Origin: Massilia sp. YIM B02763
GTDB taxonomy: Bacteria; Pseudomonadota; Gammaproteobacteria; Burkholderiales; Burkholderiaceae_D
Direction of reading: 5' to 3'
DNA: 64,000 nt
Assembly (NCBI RefSeq): GCF_030412015.1
Contig: NZ_JASNRD010000003.1
Location: forward strand, 62,001-126,000
Shown piece after piece: positions 45,616 through 54,946 of this stretch. Position 1 is the first letter of the stretch. Each line of letters begins with the position of its first letter. The notes beneath the pieces are model-generated. The model saw only the letters and a list, made by a program, of their open reading frames with translations. It did not search any database and was not told where the DNA came from. Position numbers and translations under genes: made by a program.

Positions 45616-46650
45616 TTACTCTCCTGGGTTACTCTGGAAGGGATTGGCGCTTCCTGCACCGGGCCCATCCTTGTTGAACGTGTCGCTGTTGGCCAGCAGC
45701 TTCTCGACCTTCAGCGCGTATTGTCCGTTGAAGACGCCGTAGCTGCAGTCCATGACCGGTACGCCGTCGACGGTGCCCTGGATGTGCTCCGGCACCGAGA
45801 TCGGGATGACGTCGCCGATCTTCATGTTCAGTATTTCGTCGAAGTTCGCCTTGCCGTGGCCCAGCACGGCGACGAGTTCCACTTCGGCCACCTGGATCTG
45901 CTGCGTCAGCAGGCGGATCCAGCGCTTGTCGACTTCCAGCGCCTCGCCCTGCAGGCTCGAGGTCAGCGTATCGCGGATCGGTTCGATCATCGAATACGGC
46001 ATGCAGAAGTGGATCTGGCCGGAGACGGAACCGAGCTCGATGGTGAACGTGGACGATACCACGACTTCGTTCGGGGTCGCGATGTTGGCGAACTGCGTGT
46101 TCATCTCCGAGCGGATGTACTCGAACTCGATCGGGTACACCGGTTCCCACGACTTGGCATAGGCCTCGAACACGATGTCCAGGATGCGCATGATGATGCG
46201 CTGCTCGGTCTGGGTGAAGTCGCGGCCTTCCACGCGGGTGTGGAAGCGGCCGTCGCCGCCGAACAGGTTGTCGACCAGCAGGAACACCAGGCCCGGATCG
46301 AACACCATCAGCGCGGTACCGCGCAGCGGCTTCATGTGGATCAGGTTCAGGTTGGTCGGGACCACCAGGTTGCGGATGAATTCGCTGTACTTCGAGACCC
46401 GCACCGAGCCCACCGACACTTCGGCGCTGCGGCGCAGGAAGTTGAACAGGCCGACGCGCAGGTACCTGGCGAAGCGCTCGTTGATGATCTCGAGCGTCGG
46501 CATGCGGCCGCGGACGATCCGCTCCTGCGTTGCCAGGTTGTAGGTGCGGACTCCCGAGGCGTCTTCAGGCGTCGCGATGTCGTCCTGATCGCCGTTGACC
46601 CCCTTGAGGAGGGCATCGACTTCTTCCTGTGAGAGAAAATTATCGGCCAT
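45616..46650 (-). CDS. fliM: Flagellar motor switch protein FliM
   Basis: C-ring subunit that binds CheY-P. 344 aa. The N-terminal CheY-binding peptide is present (MADNFLSQEEVDALLKGV), followed by the CheC-like middle domain (GRMPTLEIINERFARYLRVGLFNFLRR..) and the C-terminal SpoA domain (LNMKIGDVIPISVPEHIQGTVDGVPVMDCSYGVFNGQYALKVEKLL). 24 bp after fliL. Confidence 0.98.
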   Translation of the reverse strand: MADNFLSQEEVDALLKGVNGDQDDIATPEDASGVRTYNLATQERIVRGRMPTLEIINERFARYLRVGLFNFLRRSAEVSVGSVRVSKYSEFIRNLVVPTNLNLIHMKPLRGTALMVFDPGLVFLLVDNLFGGDGRFHTRVEGRDFTQTEQRIIMRILDIVFEAYAKSWEPVYPIEFEYIRSEMNTQFANIATPNEVVVSSTFTIELGSVSGQIHFCMPYSMIEPIRDTLTSSLQGEALEVDKRWIRLLTQQIQVAEVELVAVLGHGKANFDEILNMKIGDVIPISVPEHIQGTVDGVPVMDCSYGVFNGQYALKVEKLLANSDTFNKDGPGAGSANPFQSNPGE

Positions 46651-46674
46651 GCTGCTTGTCCGGGGTAAGGCTGT

Positions 46675-47223
46675 TTACTGGATGATAAACGAGGTAAACA
46701 AGACGTCGGAAACTTCCTGTTCGTCACCGTGCGCGTCGAAGGGTTCCTTGACCGCCGCCAGGATCTCGCCGGCGAGCTGCTGCTTGCCCTCGACCGTGCT
46801 GATCTCGGACGCCTTCTTGCCCGACAGCAGCAGCAGCACGCGGCTGCGCACCTTCGCCATGTTGGTCTTGACCAGCTCGGCCTGTTCCGGGCCCTCGACC
46901 TGCAGCGTGAACGCGACCTGCAGGTACTGGTCGCCGTTTTCCGGCTGCAGATTGACGGTGAACGGCTCGATGGCGATGTATTCCGCCGGCGCTTCTTCCT
47001 TCTTTTTCTTCTTCTTGGTTTCCTTCTTGGGCGCTTCCTCGGCCGCCTCGGCGGCCTCGCCGCTGCCGTGCATGAAGTACCACGCCGCGCCGCCGCCGCC
47101 CAGGCCGAGCACCAGCACGACCGCGCCGACGATCATCATCAATTTGCCCTTGCCGCCACCGGCTGCTGCCGGCGCTGGTGCTTCCGCCTTCGGATCGGCT
47201 TTCACTTTTGGATTCGCTTTCAA
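46675..47223 (-). CDS. fliL: Flagellar basal body-associated protein FliL
   Basis: Single-pass membrane protein that supports the stator under load. 182 aa: Lys/Ala/Pro-rich cytoplasmic N-terminus, membrane segment (KLMMIVGAVVLVLGLGGGGAAWYF), a lysine-rich linker (KKETKKKKKKEEA), and the periplasmic domain (IEPFTVNLQPENGDQYLQVAFTLQVEGPEQAELVKTNMAKVRSRVLLLLSGK). The start is TTG 47223 (KANPKVKADPK), weakly supported; GTG 47205 is the alternative. First gene of fliLMNOPQR. Confidence 0.93.
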   Translation of the reverse strand: MKANPKVKADPKAEAPAPAAAGGGKGKLMMIVGAVVLVLGLGGGGAAWYFMHGSGEAAEAAEEAPKKETKKKKKKEEAPAEYIAIEPFTVNLQPENGDQYLQVAFTLQVEGPEQAELVKTNMAKVRSRVLLLLSGKKASEISTVEGKQQLAGEILAAVKEPFDAHGDEQEVSDVLFTSFIIQ

Positions 47224-47386
47224 GTTATCTCTGTTCCCGCTGTTCTGGATGGTGCCGTGATTATGGCATTATCGAGAAAAAGTGAGCAGCGGCAACGGTT
47301 GAAAAGAGGGGGGAACGAGGGTCATCTCCTCATTTCCTTGTGAACAAGCCGGGGGCTGGGGCTTGTTGGCTGGTGTTTCGACGGTG

Positions 47387-47456
47387 GTTGAACGCGTGGA
47401 CGGGAAACCCGTCCACCCTACGTAGGGTGGACGGCTCGGCCGTCCACGCGTTCAAC
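47387..47456. repeat. GTAGGGTGGAC palindrome, 70 bp
   Basis: A near-perfect 70-bp palindrome running from GTTGAACGCGTGGACGG (47387-47403) to CCGTCCACGCGTTCAAC (47440-47456), centred on CCTACGTAGG. It lies between fliK and fliL and shares GTAGGGTGG words with the repeats at 17499 and 22886. A further hairpin AACAAGCC (47343-47350) / GGCTTGTT (47360-47367) is next to it. No gene in 47224-47476. Confidence 0.8.
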
Positions 47457-47476
47457 GGTCGGTTGCGTTACGTGGA

Positions 47477-48829
47477 TTATGCGAAGGTATCGACCGCGCC
47501 GCGGGCGCCGCCCGCGACGGCGCGGGCCGGGCGGACCGTGGTTTCGCCGACGATGGCGCCGTCGTCGCGGCCATTGTTACCGCGGCCGCTACCGTTTCGG
47601 CGGCCGAAGCCGCCGTCATTGCGCGCCGCCTGGTCGCGGGCCTGGCTGCCGTCCGGCATGCCGGCGTTGACGGTGGCATTGCCGAGCGCGATGCCGCTCT
47701 GGTCCATCATCTCGCGCAGGCGCGGCAGGGCGTCCTGCAGGGCCTGGCGAACTTCCAGCTCGTTCGAGGAGAAGGTCACGTTGGTCTGGTCGTTGCTGAC
47801 CGACAGCACGACCTGCAGCGGGCCCAGGTCCGGCGGGTTCAGCGTCAGCGAGGCGGTCTGCTCTTCGCTGCCGACCATGTAGACGACTTTCTGGCCGACC
47901 TGGTTTTCCCAGGCCGTGGTGCCCACGCGCGCCGTCAGCTGTTCGCTGGCGGCGGCCGCGGCCTGCACGGCGGCCAGCGATGCCGGCTGGGCCGGGGCCA
48001 GGGCCGCGGCGGCCGGGGCGGCTTCCTTCTGGGCCGCGAGCAGGGCGGCGTCGCGCGCCTGCTGCAGCGTGAATTCCACTTCCGGCTGGGCCTGGCCCTC
48101 GGCCTTGGCGACGCCTTGCAGCGCGCGCAGGTCGATCGGACCGTCCTTGCCGGTGCCGGCGCCGGTGACGGCGGCACCCGCGCCGGCCTTGTCGTCGGCG
48201 CCCAGGGCGGCGCCGGCCGCCGCCAGCGCCGGGTTCTTCGGCGTGCCGGTGGCGGCGAAGGTCTTGCCGCCGTCGGCACCCGTTTCCTTGGCCGTCGACT
48301 TGAGGGCCGCTTGCAGGGCGGCCAGCTGGCCGGCGTCGCTGCGCTTGCCGCGCGCGCCGTTCAAGGCATCCCAGGCCTGGCTCGGGGCATCCGTGGTGGC
48401 GGCGGCCTTGCCGGTCGCCGCCTCGTCGGCCGGCTTCTGCAGGCTGGCCATCAGCGCCAGCATGGCGCTGGCCGGGTCGGTTGGCGCTGCGCTGCCGTCG
48501 GCCGCTTCTTCGCCCTGGGCATCGGCCTGGTCGGCGGCGTCGGCCTTGCCGGCATCGTCGGCCTGCTGGGCATGATTGGCCGCATCGGCGGCGCCGGCCT
48601 GGCTGTCGGCCGGCTTGGCATCGTCCGGCTGGGCCGGCTTGGCGGCTTCCTGCGGCTTGCTCGCCTGCTGGGGCTTGGCCGGGGCCGGGGCCGGCGCGTT
48701 GCGCTCCATCTCGTTTGACAGCATGGCGCCGAACTGGCCGCCGTCGCTGGCGTTGGCGCCGCCATTGACGGCGTTGCGCTGGCCGGCGCTGCCGGTGGTG
48801 TTGAGCTGGATAGGGAGATTCGTCTGCAT
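47477..48829 (-). CDS. fliK: Hook-length control protein FliK
   Basis: Secreted molecular ruler that triggers the FlhB switch. 450 aa: a long Ala/Pro/Gln/Asp-rich ruler (about 35-330) and the conserved C-terminal domain (about 345-440, LTLNPPDLGPLQVVLSVSNDQTNVTFSSNELEVRQALQDALPRLREMMDQSGI). The last 40 residues are Arg/Gly-rich. Last gene of the leftward operon fliFGHIJK. Confidence 0.96.
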   Translation of the reverse strand: MQTNLPIQLNTTGSAGQRNAVNGGANASDGGQFGAMLSNEMERNAPAPAPAKPQQASKPQEAAKPAQPDDAKPADSQAGAADAANHAQQADDAGKADAADQADAQGEEAADGSAAPTDPASAMLALMASLQKPADEAATGKAAATTDAPSQAWDALNGARGKRSDAGQLAALQAALKSTAKETGADGGKTFAATGTPKNPALAAAGAALGADDKAGAGAAVTGAGTGKDGPIDLRALQGVAKAEGQAQPEVEFTLQQARDAALLAAQKEAAPAAAALAPAQPASLAAVQAAAAASEQLTARVGTTAWENQVGQKVVYMVGSEEQTASLTLNPPDLGPLQVVLSVSNDQTNVTFSSNELEVRQALQDALPRLREMMDQSGIALGNATVNAGMPDGSQARDQAARNDGGFGRRNGSGRGNNGRDDGAIVGETTVRPARAVAGGARGAVDTFA

Positions 48830-48872
48830 GGTGTGTCGCCGCGGTGGTATCGCTCGTTGATCGGTACTGGTG

Positions 48873-49316
48873 CTAATTGCTGTTGCGGCGCGCCGAACGC
48901 GCCGCGTAGTCGTCCATCATCTTCTGGTCGCGCTTGTTGTCCAGCGCGAGCGCCTGGGCCGCCGCGCGCTCGGTCAGCGTGCGGTAGGACAGGCGCTTGC
49001 GTTCGCTTTCCTGCCAGGCCTTCTTTTCCTTTTCCGCCTTGCGCCGCGCATGCTGGATCACTTCGGCCTGGCCGTTGACGGCCGCGTCCAGCTTGTCCAG
49101 GAAGGCGACGAAATTCTGGCGCGCAAAGGGGGTAATGCCGGCCACCATGGCCGCGTCCAGCCGGTTCGCATAATCGTCGCGGTAGCCGTGCAGCATCTGC
49201 AGCTTCTGTTCGGCTTCCTCGACCGCCTTCATCGCGGCGGCCAGGCGCTTGGCGCAGGCGTCGGATTCGCGCTGCGCCAGGTCGATGAGTGTTTCGAGTG
49301 CGGACATGGTGGACAT
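48873..49316 (-). CDS. fliJ: Flagellar export chaperone FliJ
   Basis: Small coiled-coil stalk protein of the export ATPase complex, 147 aa, nearly all helix with heptad-like Ala/Leu/Glu/Lys pattern (LETLIDLAQRESDACAKRLAAAMKAVEEAEQKLQMLHGYRDDYANRL). 37 bp after fliI. Confidence 0.95.
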   Translation of the reverse strand: MSTMSALETLIDLAQRESDACAKRLAAAMKAVEEAEQKLQMLHGYRDDYANRLDAAMVAGITPFARQNFVAFLDKLDAAVNGQAEVIQHARRKAEKEKKAWQESERKRLSYRTLTERAAAQALALDNKRDQKMMDDYAARSARRNSN

Positions 49317-49353
49317 AATGAGAGTCAGTATATGCCTACCTGCAACTTTTCAA

Positions 49354-50781
49354 TCAGTCGAATAGCGAGGTCAATTCCCCCAAGCTCTGCAGCATGGTGG
49401 TGTTGTCGTGGATTTCCTGGCACAGGAAGCCCTCGATGCGGTCGTGCAGCTTGATCGCCTTGTCCAGCACCGGGTCCGAGCCGGCGGCATAGGCGCCCAC
49501 CGTGATCAGGTCGCGCGAGCGCTCGTAACGCGAGTACAGCTGCTTGAGCTGGCGCGCCGCCATCTGGTGCTCGCGCGAGGTGATGTTGTGCATGGCGCGC
49601 GAGATCGACTGCTCGATGTCGATGGCGGGGTAGTGGCCCGCCTCGGCCAGGCGGCGGTTGAGCACGATGTGGCCGTCCAGGATGCCGCGCGCCGCGTCGG
49701 CGATCGGATCCTGCTGGTCGTCGCCCTCGGACAGCACGGTATAGAACGCCGTGATCGAGCCGCCGCCCTCCTGGCCGTTGCCGGCCCGCTCCACCAGCAC
49801 GGGCAGCTTGGCGAACACGGACGGCGGATAGCCTTTCGTCGCCGGCGGCTCGCCGATCGCCAGCGCGATCTCGCGCTGCGCCATCGCGTAGCGGGTCAGC
49901 GAATCCATGATCAGCATGACGCTCTTGCCCTGGTCGCGGAAGTGCTCGGCGATGGCGGTGGCATACGCGGCGCCCTGCAGGCGCATCAGCGGCGGCGAGT
50001 CGGCCGGCGCGGCCACGACGGCCGAGCGCGCCAGTCCTTCCGGGCCCAGGATCTGCTCGATGAATTCCTTCACTTCGCGTCCCCGTTCGCCGATCAGGCC
50101 GACGACGATCACGTCCGCCGTCGTATAGCGCGCGATCATCCCCAGCAGCACCGACTTGCCCACGCCGGTGCCGGCGAACAGGCCCAGGCGCTGGCCGCGG
50201 CCCACGGTCAGCATGGCGTTGATGGCACGCACGCCCACGTCCAGCGTTTCCGAGATCGGCACGCGCTCGAGCGGGTTGATGGGGCGCGCGTTCAGCGGGC
50301 CCATCTCGGTGGTGTCGAGCGGTCCCTTGTTGTCGAGCGGCCGGCCGGCGGCGTCGACGACGCGGCCCAGCAGGCCCCAGCCGACGGGCAGGTGGCGCGC
50401 GCGGTCGGCCGGGCGGCGGCGCGGGTGCGCCACGCTGCCGGGTTTCGGAATGGCGGGTTCGACCGGGAACACGCGCGAGCCGGGCACGACGCCTTCGACG
50501 TCGCTCTGCGGCATCAGGAACAGGCGCTCGCCCTCGAAGCCGACCACTTCGGCCTCGATGCGCGCGCCGGAAGCGACGGGAATCTCGCAGGCGGCGCCGA
50601 CGGCCAGCTTGATGCCGACGCATTCCATGACGAGGCCGGCCACGCGCGTGACGCGGCCCGAGACCTGCATCGGCTCGACGATGTCGAGCACGTTGCCGCA
50701 ATCCTTCAGGTAGGCCTTCCAGCGGCCGGTATGGCGGGCCTGGCCCGACACCTCGCCATGCGCCTCGCTCACTCCAGCCAC
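49354..50781 (-). CDS. fliI: Flagellar export ATPase FliI
   Basis: ATPase of the export apparatus, 475 aa, related to F1-beta. Walker A is AGTGVGKS (K209), Walker B is [13 protein letters not shown], and [19 protein letters not shown] plus [15 protein letters not shown] are conserved. Start overlaps fliH by 13 bp; the ATG at 50781 gives the usual N-terminus. Overlapping frame 49325-50803 is a shadow. Confidence 0.98.
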   Translation of the reverse strand: MAGVSEAHGEVSGQARHTGRWKAYLKDCGNVLDIVEPMQVSGRVTRVAGLVMECVGIKLAVGAACEIPVASGARIEAEVVGFEGERLFLMPQSDVEGVVPGSRVFPVEPAIPKPGSVAHPRRRPADRARHLPVGWGLLGRVVDAAGRPLDNKGPLDTTEMGPLNARPINPLERVPISETLDVGVRAINAMLTVGRGQRLGLFAGTGVGKSVLLGMIARYTTADVIVVGLIGERGREVKEFIEQILGPEGLARSAVVAAPADSPPLMRLQGAAYATAIAEHFRDQGKSVMLIMDSLTRYAMAQREIALAIGEPPATKGYPPSVFAKLPVLVERAGNGQEGGGSITAFYTVLSEGDDQQDPIADAARGILDGHIVLNRRLAEAGHYPAIDIEQSISRAMHNITSREHQMAARQLKQLYSRYERSRDLITVGAYAAGSDPVLDKAIKLHDRIEGFLCQEIHDNTTMLQSLGELTSLFD

Positions 50782-51497
50782 TCCGTGTCCTTGCCCAGCG
50801 CATGCGCCAGGCGCTGCCAGCGCTGCGCGACCTGGGCGTCGATCTGGTTGCTGGCCGTCTCCACGCGGCAGCCGCCGCGCGCGATGTGCTCGTCCTCGAC
50901 GATGCGCCAGCCGCCCGTCTCGAGCTCGTGCGCCATGCCGTTCTTGACGATGGGGACGTCTTCCGGATTCAGGAACAGGATCGCGGGATGCTGCAGCGTG
51001 GGCAGGTAGTCGATCGCCTCGCGCACGATGGGGATGATCAGGTCCGGCTTCACGTCCAGCGCGATGCGCACCATGTTCTTGGCCAGGTTCAGGGCCAGTT
51101 CCAGCACGTCGTGCGAGATCGCCTCGTCGGCGTAGGTGACGGCGTCGCCGAAGCTGGCCGCGAGCTCCTTCAGGCGCGCCGCTTCCTCGGCCGCTTCCGC
51201 GCGGCCCTGGGCCAGGCCGTCCTGGTAGCCGGCGTCATGGCCGGACTGCAGGCCCTCGGCGTGGCCCTGCTCGAAGCCTTCCTGGCGCGCCGCCTCGTGG
51301 ATCGCCTCGATTTCCTCGATGGTGGGCAGGGGGATGGCCGGCGCCACGGGCTCGGGCGGCGGGGGAGGGGGCGCGGCGGCGGCCGCCGCCGCCGCTTCGG
51401 CGGCGCGGCGCTGGGCCACGGCGCTGGGACGCTCGTCGCCGAACGACGTCATCTCCCAGCGCTGGTAGGCGGTTTGCGATTCTTTCGAGATAGCCAT
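50769..51497 (-). CDS. fliH: Flagellar assembly protein FliH
   Basis: Regulator and peripheral stalk of the FliI ATPase, 242 aa. A proline stretch near residue 45 ([17 protein letters not shown]) is followed by the glycine-spaced helix ([34 protein letters not shown]), a FliH signature GxxxG repeat, then the conserved C-terminal domain. Its ATG shares one base with the end of fliG. Confidence 0.96.
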   Translation of the reverse strand: MAISKESQTAYQRWEMTSFGDERPSAVAQRRAAEAAAAAAAAPPPPPPEPVAPAIPLPTIEEIEAIHEAARQEGFEQGHAEGLQSGHDAGYQDGLAQGRAEAAEEAARLKELAASFGDAVTYADEAISHDVLELALNLAKNMVRIALDVKPDLIIPIVREAIDYLPTLQHPAILFLNPEDVPIVKNGMAHELETGGWRIVEDEHIARGGCRVETASNQIDAQVAQRWQRLAHALGKDTEWLE

Positions 51498-52498
51498 TAA
51501 ATGAACGAGTCTTCACCTTTGCCGCCAAGGACGATCTGGCCTTCGTCGGCGAGGCGGCGCACGATTTGCAGGATCTGCTTCTGCTGCGATTCTACTTCGG
51601 ACAGGCGCACGGGGCCTTTCGATTCGAGATCCTCGCGCATCATCTCGGCGGCGCGCTGCGACATGTTCCTGAAAATCTTCTCGCGCAAGTCCTGCGACGC
51701 GCCCTTCAGGGCGATGATCAGCATTTCCGACTGCACTTCGCGCAGCAGCAACTGGATGCCGCGGTCGTCGATGTCGATGATGTTGTCGAACACGAACATC
51801 TCGTCCATGATCTTCTGCGCCATGTCGTTGTCGTAGTTCTTGATGTTTTCCATCACCGAGCTTTCCTGGTCGCCGCTCATGAAGTTCAGGATCTCGGCCG
51901 CGGTACGCACGCCGCCCAGCGAGGACTTCTTGATGTGCTCGTTACCCGACAGCAGCTTGGTCAGCACGTCGTTCAGCTCGCGCAAGGCGGCCGGCTGCAC
52001 GCCGTCCAGCGTGGCGATACGCAGCACCACGTCGTTGCGCAGGCGGTCCGTGAAGTGCGACAGGATCTCGCAGGCCTGGTCGCGTTCCAGGTGCACGAGG
52101 ATGGTGGCGATGATCTGCGGGTGTTCGTTGCGGATCAGTTCGGCCACGGACTGCGAATCCATCCACTTCAGGCTCTCGATGCCGGAGGCGTCCTTGCCGC
52201 CCAGGATGCGGTTCAGCAGCACGGCCGCCTTGTCGTCGCCCAGCGCCTTGGTCAGCACCTGGCGGATGTATTCGTCCGAATCGAGGCCGACGGTCGACTG
52301 CAGGTCCACGCGCTCGCGGAACTCGGCCAGCACGGTGGTCACTTCCTCGTGCTGCACGGCCTTCATCTGCGCCATCGCGGCGCCCAGCTTCAGCACTTCG
52401 CGCGGGCCCAGGTACTTCATGACCTCGGCCGCTTCCGACTCGCCCAGCGCCAGCATCAGGATGGCTGCCTTGGTGGTGTCCTTGTCCTTGTCGCTCAT
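51497..52498 (-). CDS. fliG: Flagellar motor switch protein FliG
   Basis: Torque-generating C-ring protein, 333 aa. Contains the armadillo-like middle domain with EHPQIIATILVHLERDQA (EHPQxxA motif) and the charged C-terminal helix (EMLIIALKGASQDLREKIFRNMSQRAAEMMREDLESKGPVRLSEVE) that meets the stator. Overlaps fliF by 4 bp. Confidence 0.98.
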   Translation of the reverse strand: MSDKDKDTTKAAILMLALGESEAAEVMKYLGPREVLKLGAAMAQMKAVQHEEVTTVLAEFRERVDLQSTVGLDSDEYIRQVLTKALGDDKAAVLLNRILGGKDASGIESLKWMDSQSVAELIRNEHPQIIATILVHLERDQACEILSHFTDRLRNDVVLRIATLDGVQPAALRELNDVLTKLLSGNEHIKKSSLGGVRTAAEILNFMSGDQESSVMENIKNYDNDMAQKIMDEMFVFDNIIDIDDRGIQLLLREVQSEMLIIALKGASQDLREKIFRNMSQRAAEMMREDLESKGPVRLSEVESQQKQILQIVRRLADEGQIVLGGKGEDSFI

Positions 52499-54183
52499 TG
52501 TTCAGCTCCCAACCATTCCTTGATCACGTTCGCGACGATGCGCGGGTCGTTTTGTGCGAGGCTCTTCGCCATGTCCAGATTGTTCTTGTAGAGGATCACT
52601 TGCTTCTCTTCTTCCGCCTGGCGTGCCAGCTCGGCTTCCTCTTCCGGATCGGGTTCCGGTTCCGGCTCGGGTTCTTCCGGCTCCGGCTCTTCCGGCATCT
52701 CGACCGCCTTGTCGAAGGTCTTCATCACCGGCTTCAGGATCGGGCGCAGGATCCGGTAGTACAGGAAGGCCAGCACCAGGGCGATGAACAGGTATTTCGC
52801 GATGTCCTTGGCCAGCGGCAGGTTGGCCGGGTCCTTCCACCAGTCCGGACCGACGTCGGCCGGCTTGTCGACGCCGTCGAACGGAGCGTTGGTCACGTTC
52901 AGCGTGTCGCCGCGCTGCTGGCTGTAGCCCATCGCCTGCTTGACCAGCTCGTTGATCTGGGCCACTTCGGCGGCCGTCAGCGGCTTGATCGAGACCTTGC
53001 CGGTAGCCGGGTCGACGATGCGGCGGTAGTTCACCACCACGCCCACGGTCAGGCGCTTGATGCCGCCCATCGGCTTCTGCTCGAAGCGCACGGTCTTGTC
53101 GACTTCGTAGTTGGTGGTCGAATCCTTGTGCGTCGGCGCCGTGTTCGCGGCCGGCTGGGCCGGCGCGCCGCCTTCGATCGGGGCCGTGGCCACGCCCGGC
53201 GGCTGGTTCGACAGCGCGCCCGGCACGCCGGACGGATTGGCGCTGCCCGGACCGGTCGATTCCGACGTCTGCTGGCTGCGGATCGCCTGCGGTTCCGGCG
53301 GCGAATTCGGCTTGTACATCTCGGCGGCGGTATCGACCTGGGCGAAGTCCACTTCGGCGGTCGCCTCGGCGCGCACGTTGTTCTGGCCCACCAGCGGGGC
53401 GATGATCGACTCGACCTGCTTGACGATGTTCTGCTGCAGCGCCTCGACGTACTTCAGCTGGTTCGGATCGAGCTGCTTGCCGGCCTTGTTGGCGGTATCC
53501 GACAGCAGGGCGCCGTTCTGGTCGACCACCGTGACGTTGGCGGCGGTCAGTTCCGGGATCGACGAGGCGACCAGGTGCACGATGGCGTTGACTTGCGACT
53601 GGTCCAGCGCGCGGCCCGGCTGGAGGTTCAGCAGCACCGACGCGGTCGGCTTCTGCTGGTCGCGCACGAACACGGACGGCTTGGGCAGCGCCAGGTGCAC
53701 GCGCGCCGAGCTGACGGCCGACAGCGCCTGGATCGAATTGGCCAGCTCGCCTTCCAGCGAACGCTGGTAGTTGACCTGCTCGACGAACTGCGAGGTGCCC
53801 AGCTTCTGGTTTTCCAGCAGCTCGAAGCCGACGTTGCCGGCGCGCGGCAAGCCTTGCGACGCCAGCTTCAGGCGGATGCTCGCGACCTGGTCGGCCGGCA
53901 CCAGGATCGCGGTGCCGCCGTCGGAGAACTTGTACTTGACGCCCATCTGGTCGAGCGAGGCGGTGATCGCGCCGCCGTCGCGGTCGGTGTAGTTGGAGAA
54001 CAGGACGCGGTATTCCGGCGCCGAGCTCCACAGCCAGATCGCGGCGACGATGGCCAGCACCAGGGCGGCCGCGCCGCCGGCGACGACCTTCTTGCCCATC
54101 GGGGTTTCCCAGTACTTCGGCTTCGGCGGTTCGGCGCCGGCATCGATGTCGCTGTCGAGAGTAGGATCCGCTACGGTTGCCAT
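52495..54183 (-). CDS. fliF: Flagellar MS-ring protein FliF
   Basis: MS-ring and export-gate housing, 562 aa, two membrane segments (about 35-52 and 455-475). The YscJ-like ring-building region is typical (YRVLFSNYTDRDGGAITASLDQMGVKYKF..., LPRAGNVGFELLENQKLGTSQFVEQVNYQRSLEGELANSIQALSAVSSARVHLALPKPSVFVRDQQKPTASVLLNL). The end (LDMAKSLAQNDPRIVANVIKEWLG) binds FliG. ATG 54183 starts the family N-terminus; there is no clear Shine-Dalgarno and the open frame extends upstream. First gene of fliFGHIJK. Confidence 0.97.
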   Translation of the reverse strand: MATVADPTLDSDIDAGAEPPKPKYWETPMGKKVVAGGAAALVLAIVAAIWLWSSAPEYRVLFSNYTDRDGGAITASLDQMGVKYKFSDGGTAILVPADQVASIRLKLASQGLPRAGNVGFELLENQKLGTSQFVEQVNYQRSLEGELANSIQALSAVSSARVHLALPKPSVFVRDQQKPTASVLLNLQPGRALDQSQVNAIVHLVASSIPELTAANVTVVDQNGALLSDTANKAGKQLDPNQLKYVEALQQNIVKQVESIIAPLVGQNNVRAEATAEVDFAQVDTAAEMYKPNSPPEPQAIRSQQTSESTGPGSANPSGVPGALSNQPPGVATAPIEGGAPAQPAANTAPTHKDSTTNYEVDKTVRFEQKPMGGIKRLTVGVVVNYRRIVDPATGKVSIKPLTAAEVAQINELVKQAMGYSQQRGDTLNVTNAPFDGVDKPADVGPDWWKDPANLPLAKDIAKYLFIALVLAFLYYRILRPILKPVMKTFDKAVEMPEEPEPEEPEPEPEPDPEEEAELARQAEEEKQVILYKNNLDMAKSLAQNDPRIVANVIKEWLGAEQ

Positions 54184-54379
54184 GTTCAAGGTCGGAAGGT
54201 GGGTGTGGTGAATATGGACGCCATTATGGAGCCGGGCGGCAACATTCAAAGGGCCGAATAAGGCCATGTTTACCGCACTGCTCATGGGCAACATTTTACC
54301 GTCGACTGCTATTCTGGAAGCCTGAAACCGGTGCGTGGACATGGTTGCCAAGCACGCTGCAAGATTTGGGAGGCATTCT

Positions 54380-54784
54380 ATGAATATTGGCGGCATCGAC
54401 AGCAGCCGCATCGAAGCGATGATGGCGCAGCTGAAGGCGGCGGCCACCAAGCCGTCCGCCGGCGCGTCCGCGGCCGGGGGCACCGGCGCGGCGGGCGCGG
54501 CGGGTGGCCTGGGCAATATCGGCGGCATCGCCAAGCCGGGCGCGGCCGACGCGTCCAGCAAGGTCAGTTTTTCGGACGCCTTGAAGGCCCAGCTCGACAA
54601 CGTCAGCAAGGCCCAGCTCGGCGCCGAGGACATGGGCAAGCGCTTCGCCTCGGGCGACGATTCGGTCAGCCTGTCGGACACGATGATCGCGATGCAGAAG
54701 GCCAGCATCAGCTTCCAGGCCACCGTGCAGGTGCGCAACAAGCTGGTGTCGGCTTACCAGAGCATCATGAACATGCAGGTGTGA
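54380..54784 (+). CDS. fliE: Flagellar hook-basal body protein FliE
   Basis: Links the MS ring to the rod. 134 aa. C-terminal DSVSLSDTMIAMQKASISFQATVQVRNKLVSAYQSIMNMQV is the FliE signature; the N-terminal part is Gly/Ala-rich. ATG 54380 has GGGAGG 6 bases upstream. Divergent from fliF; the 196-bp gap must hold both promoters. Confidence 0.96.
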   Translation: MNIGGIDSSRIEAMMAQLKAAATKPSAGASAAGGTGAAGAAGGLGNIGGIAKPGAADASSKVSFSDALKAQLDNVSKAQLGAEDMGKRFASGDDSVSLSDTMIAMQKASISFQATVQVRNKLVSAYQSIMNMQV

Positions 54785-54843
54785 TGGTCCGGCCTTGGAC
54801 TTTCGGCCATTGCGGCTCGTAATCGTGCGCATTAGCATGCGGA

Positions 54844-54871
54844 AAACTGGTCATAATAACAAGACCAGTTT
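54844..54871 (+). terminator. Hairpin between fliE and pqiA
   Basis: AAACTGGTC (54844-54852) and GACCAGTTT (54863-54871) pair perfectly over 9 bp around a 10-base AT loop, followed by TCAATCTTT. Probably a terminator for fliE; an operator for pqiA is the alternative. Confidence 0.5.
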
Positions 54872-54946
54872 CAATCTTTGCGCCGGAGTTGCCTTGCCAT
54901 CCACATCCTCGATCCACCCGTCTTCCCTTGTCCCGGCAGTGACTGC

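Noticed and set aside
47340..47882. Plus-strand 180-codon frame over the 3' end of fliK
   Set aside because: Antisense to the conserved FliK C-terminal domain and to a palindrome; no ribosome binding site.
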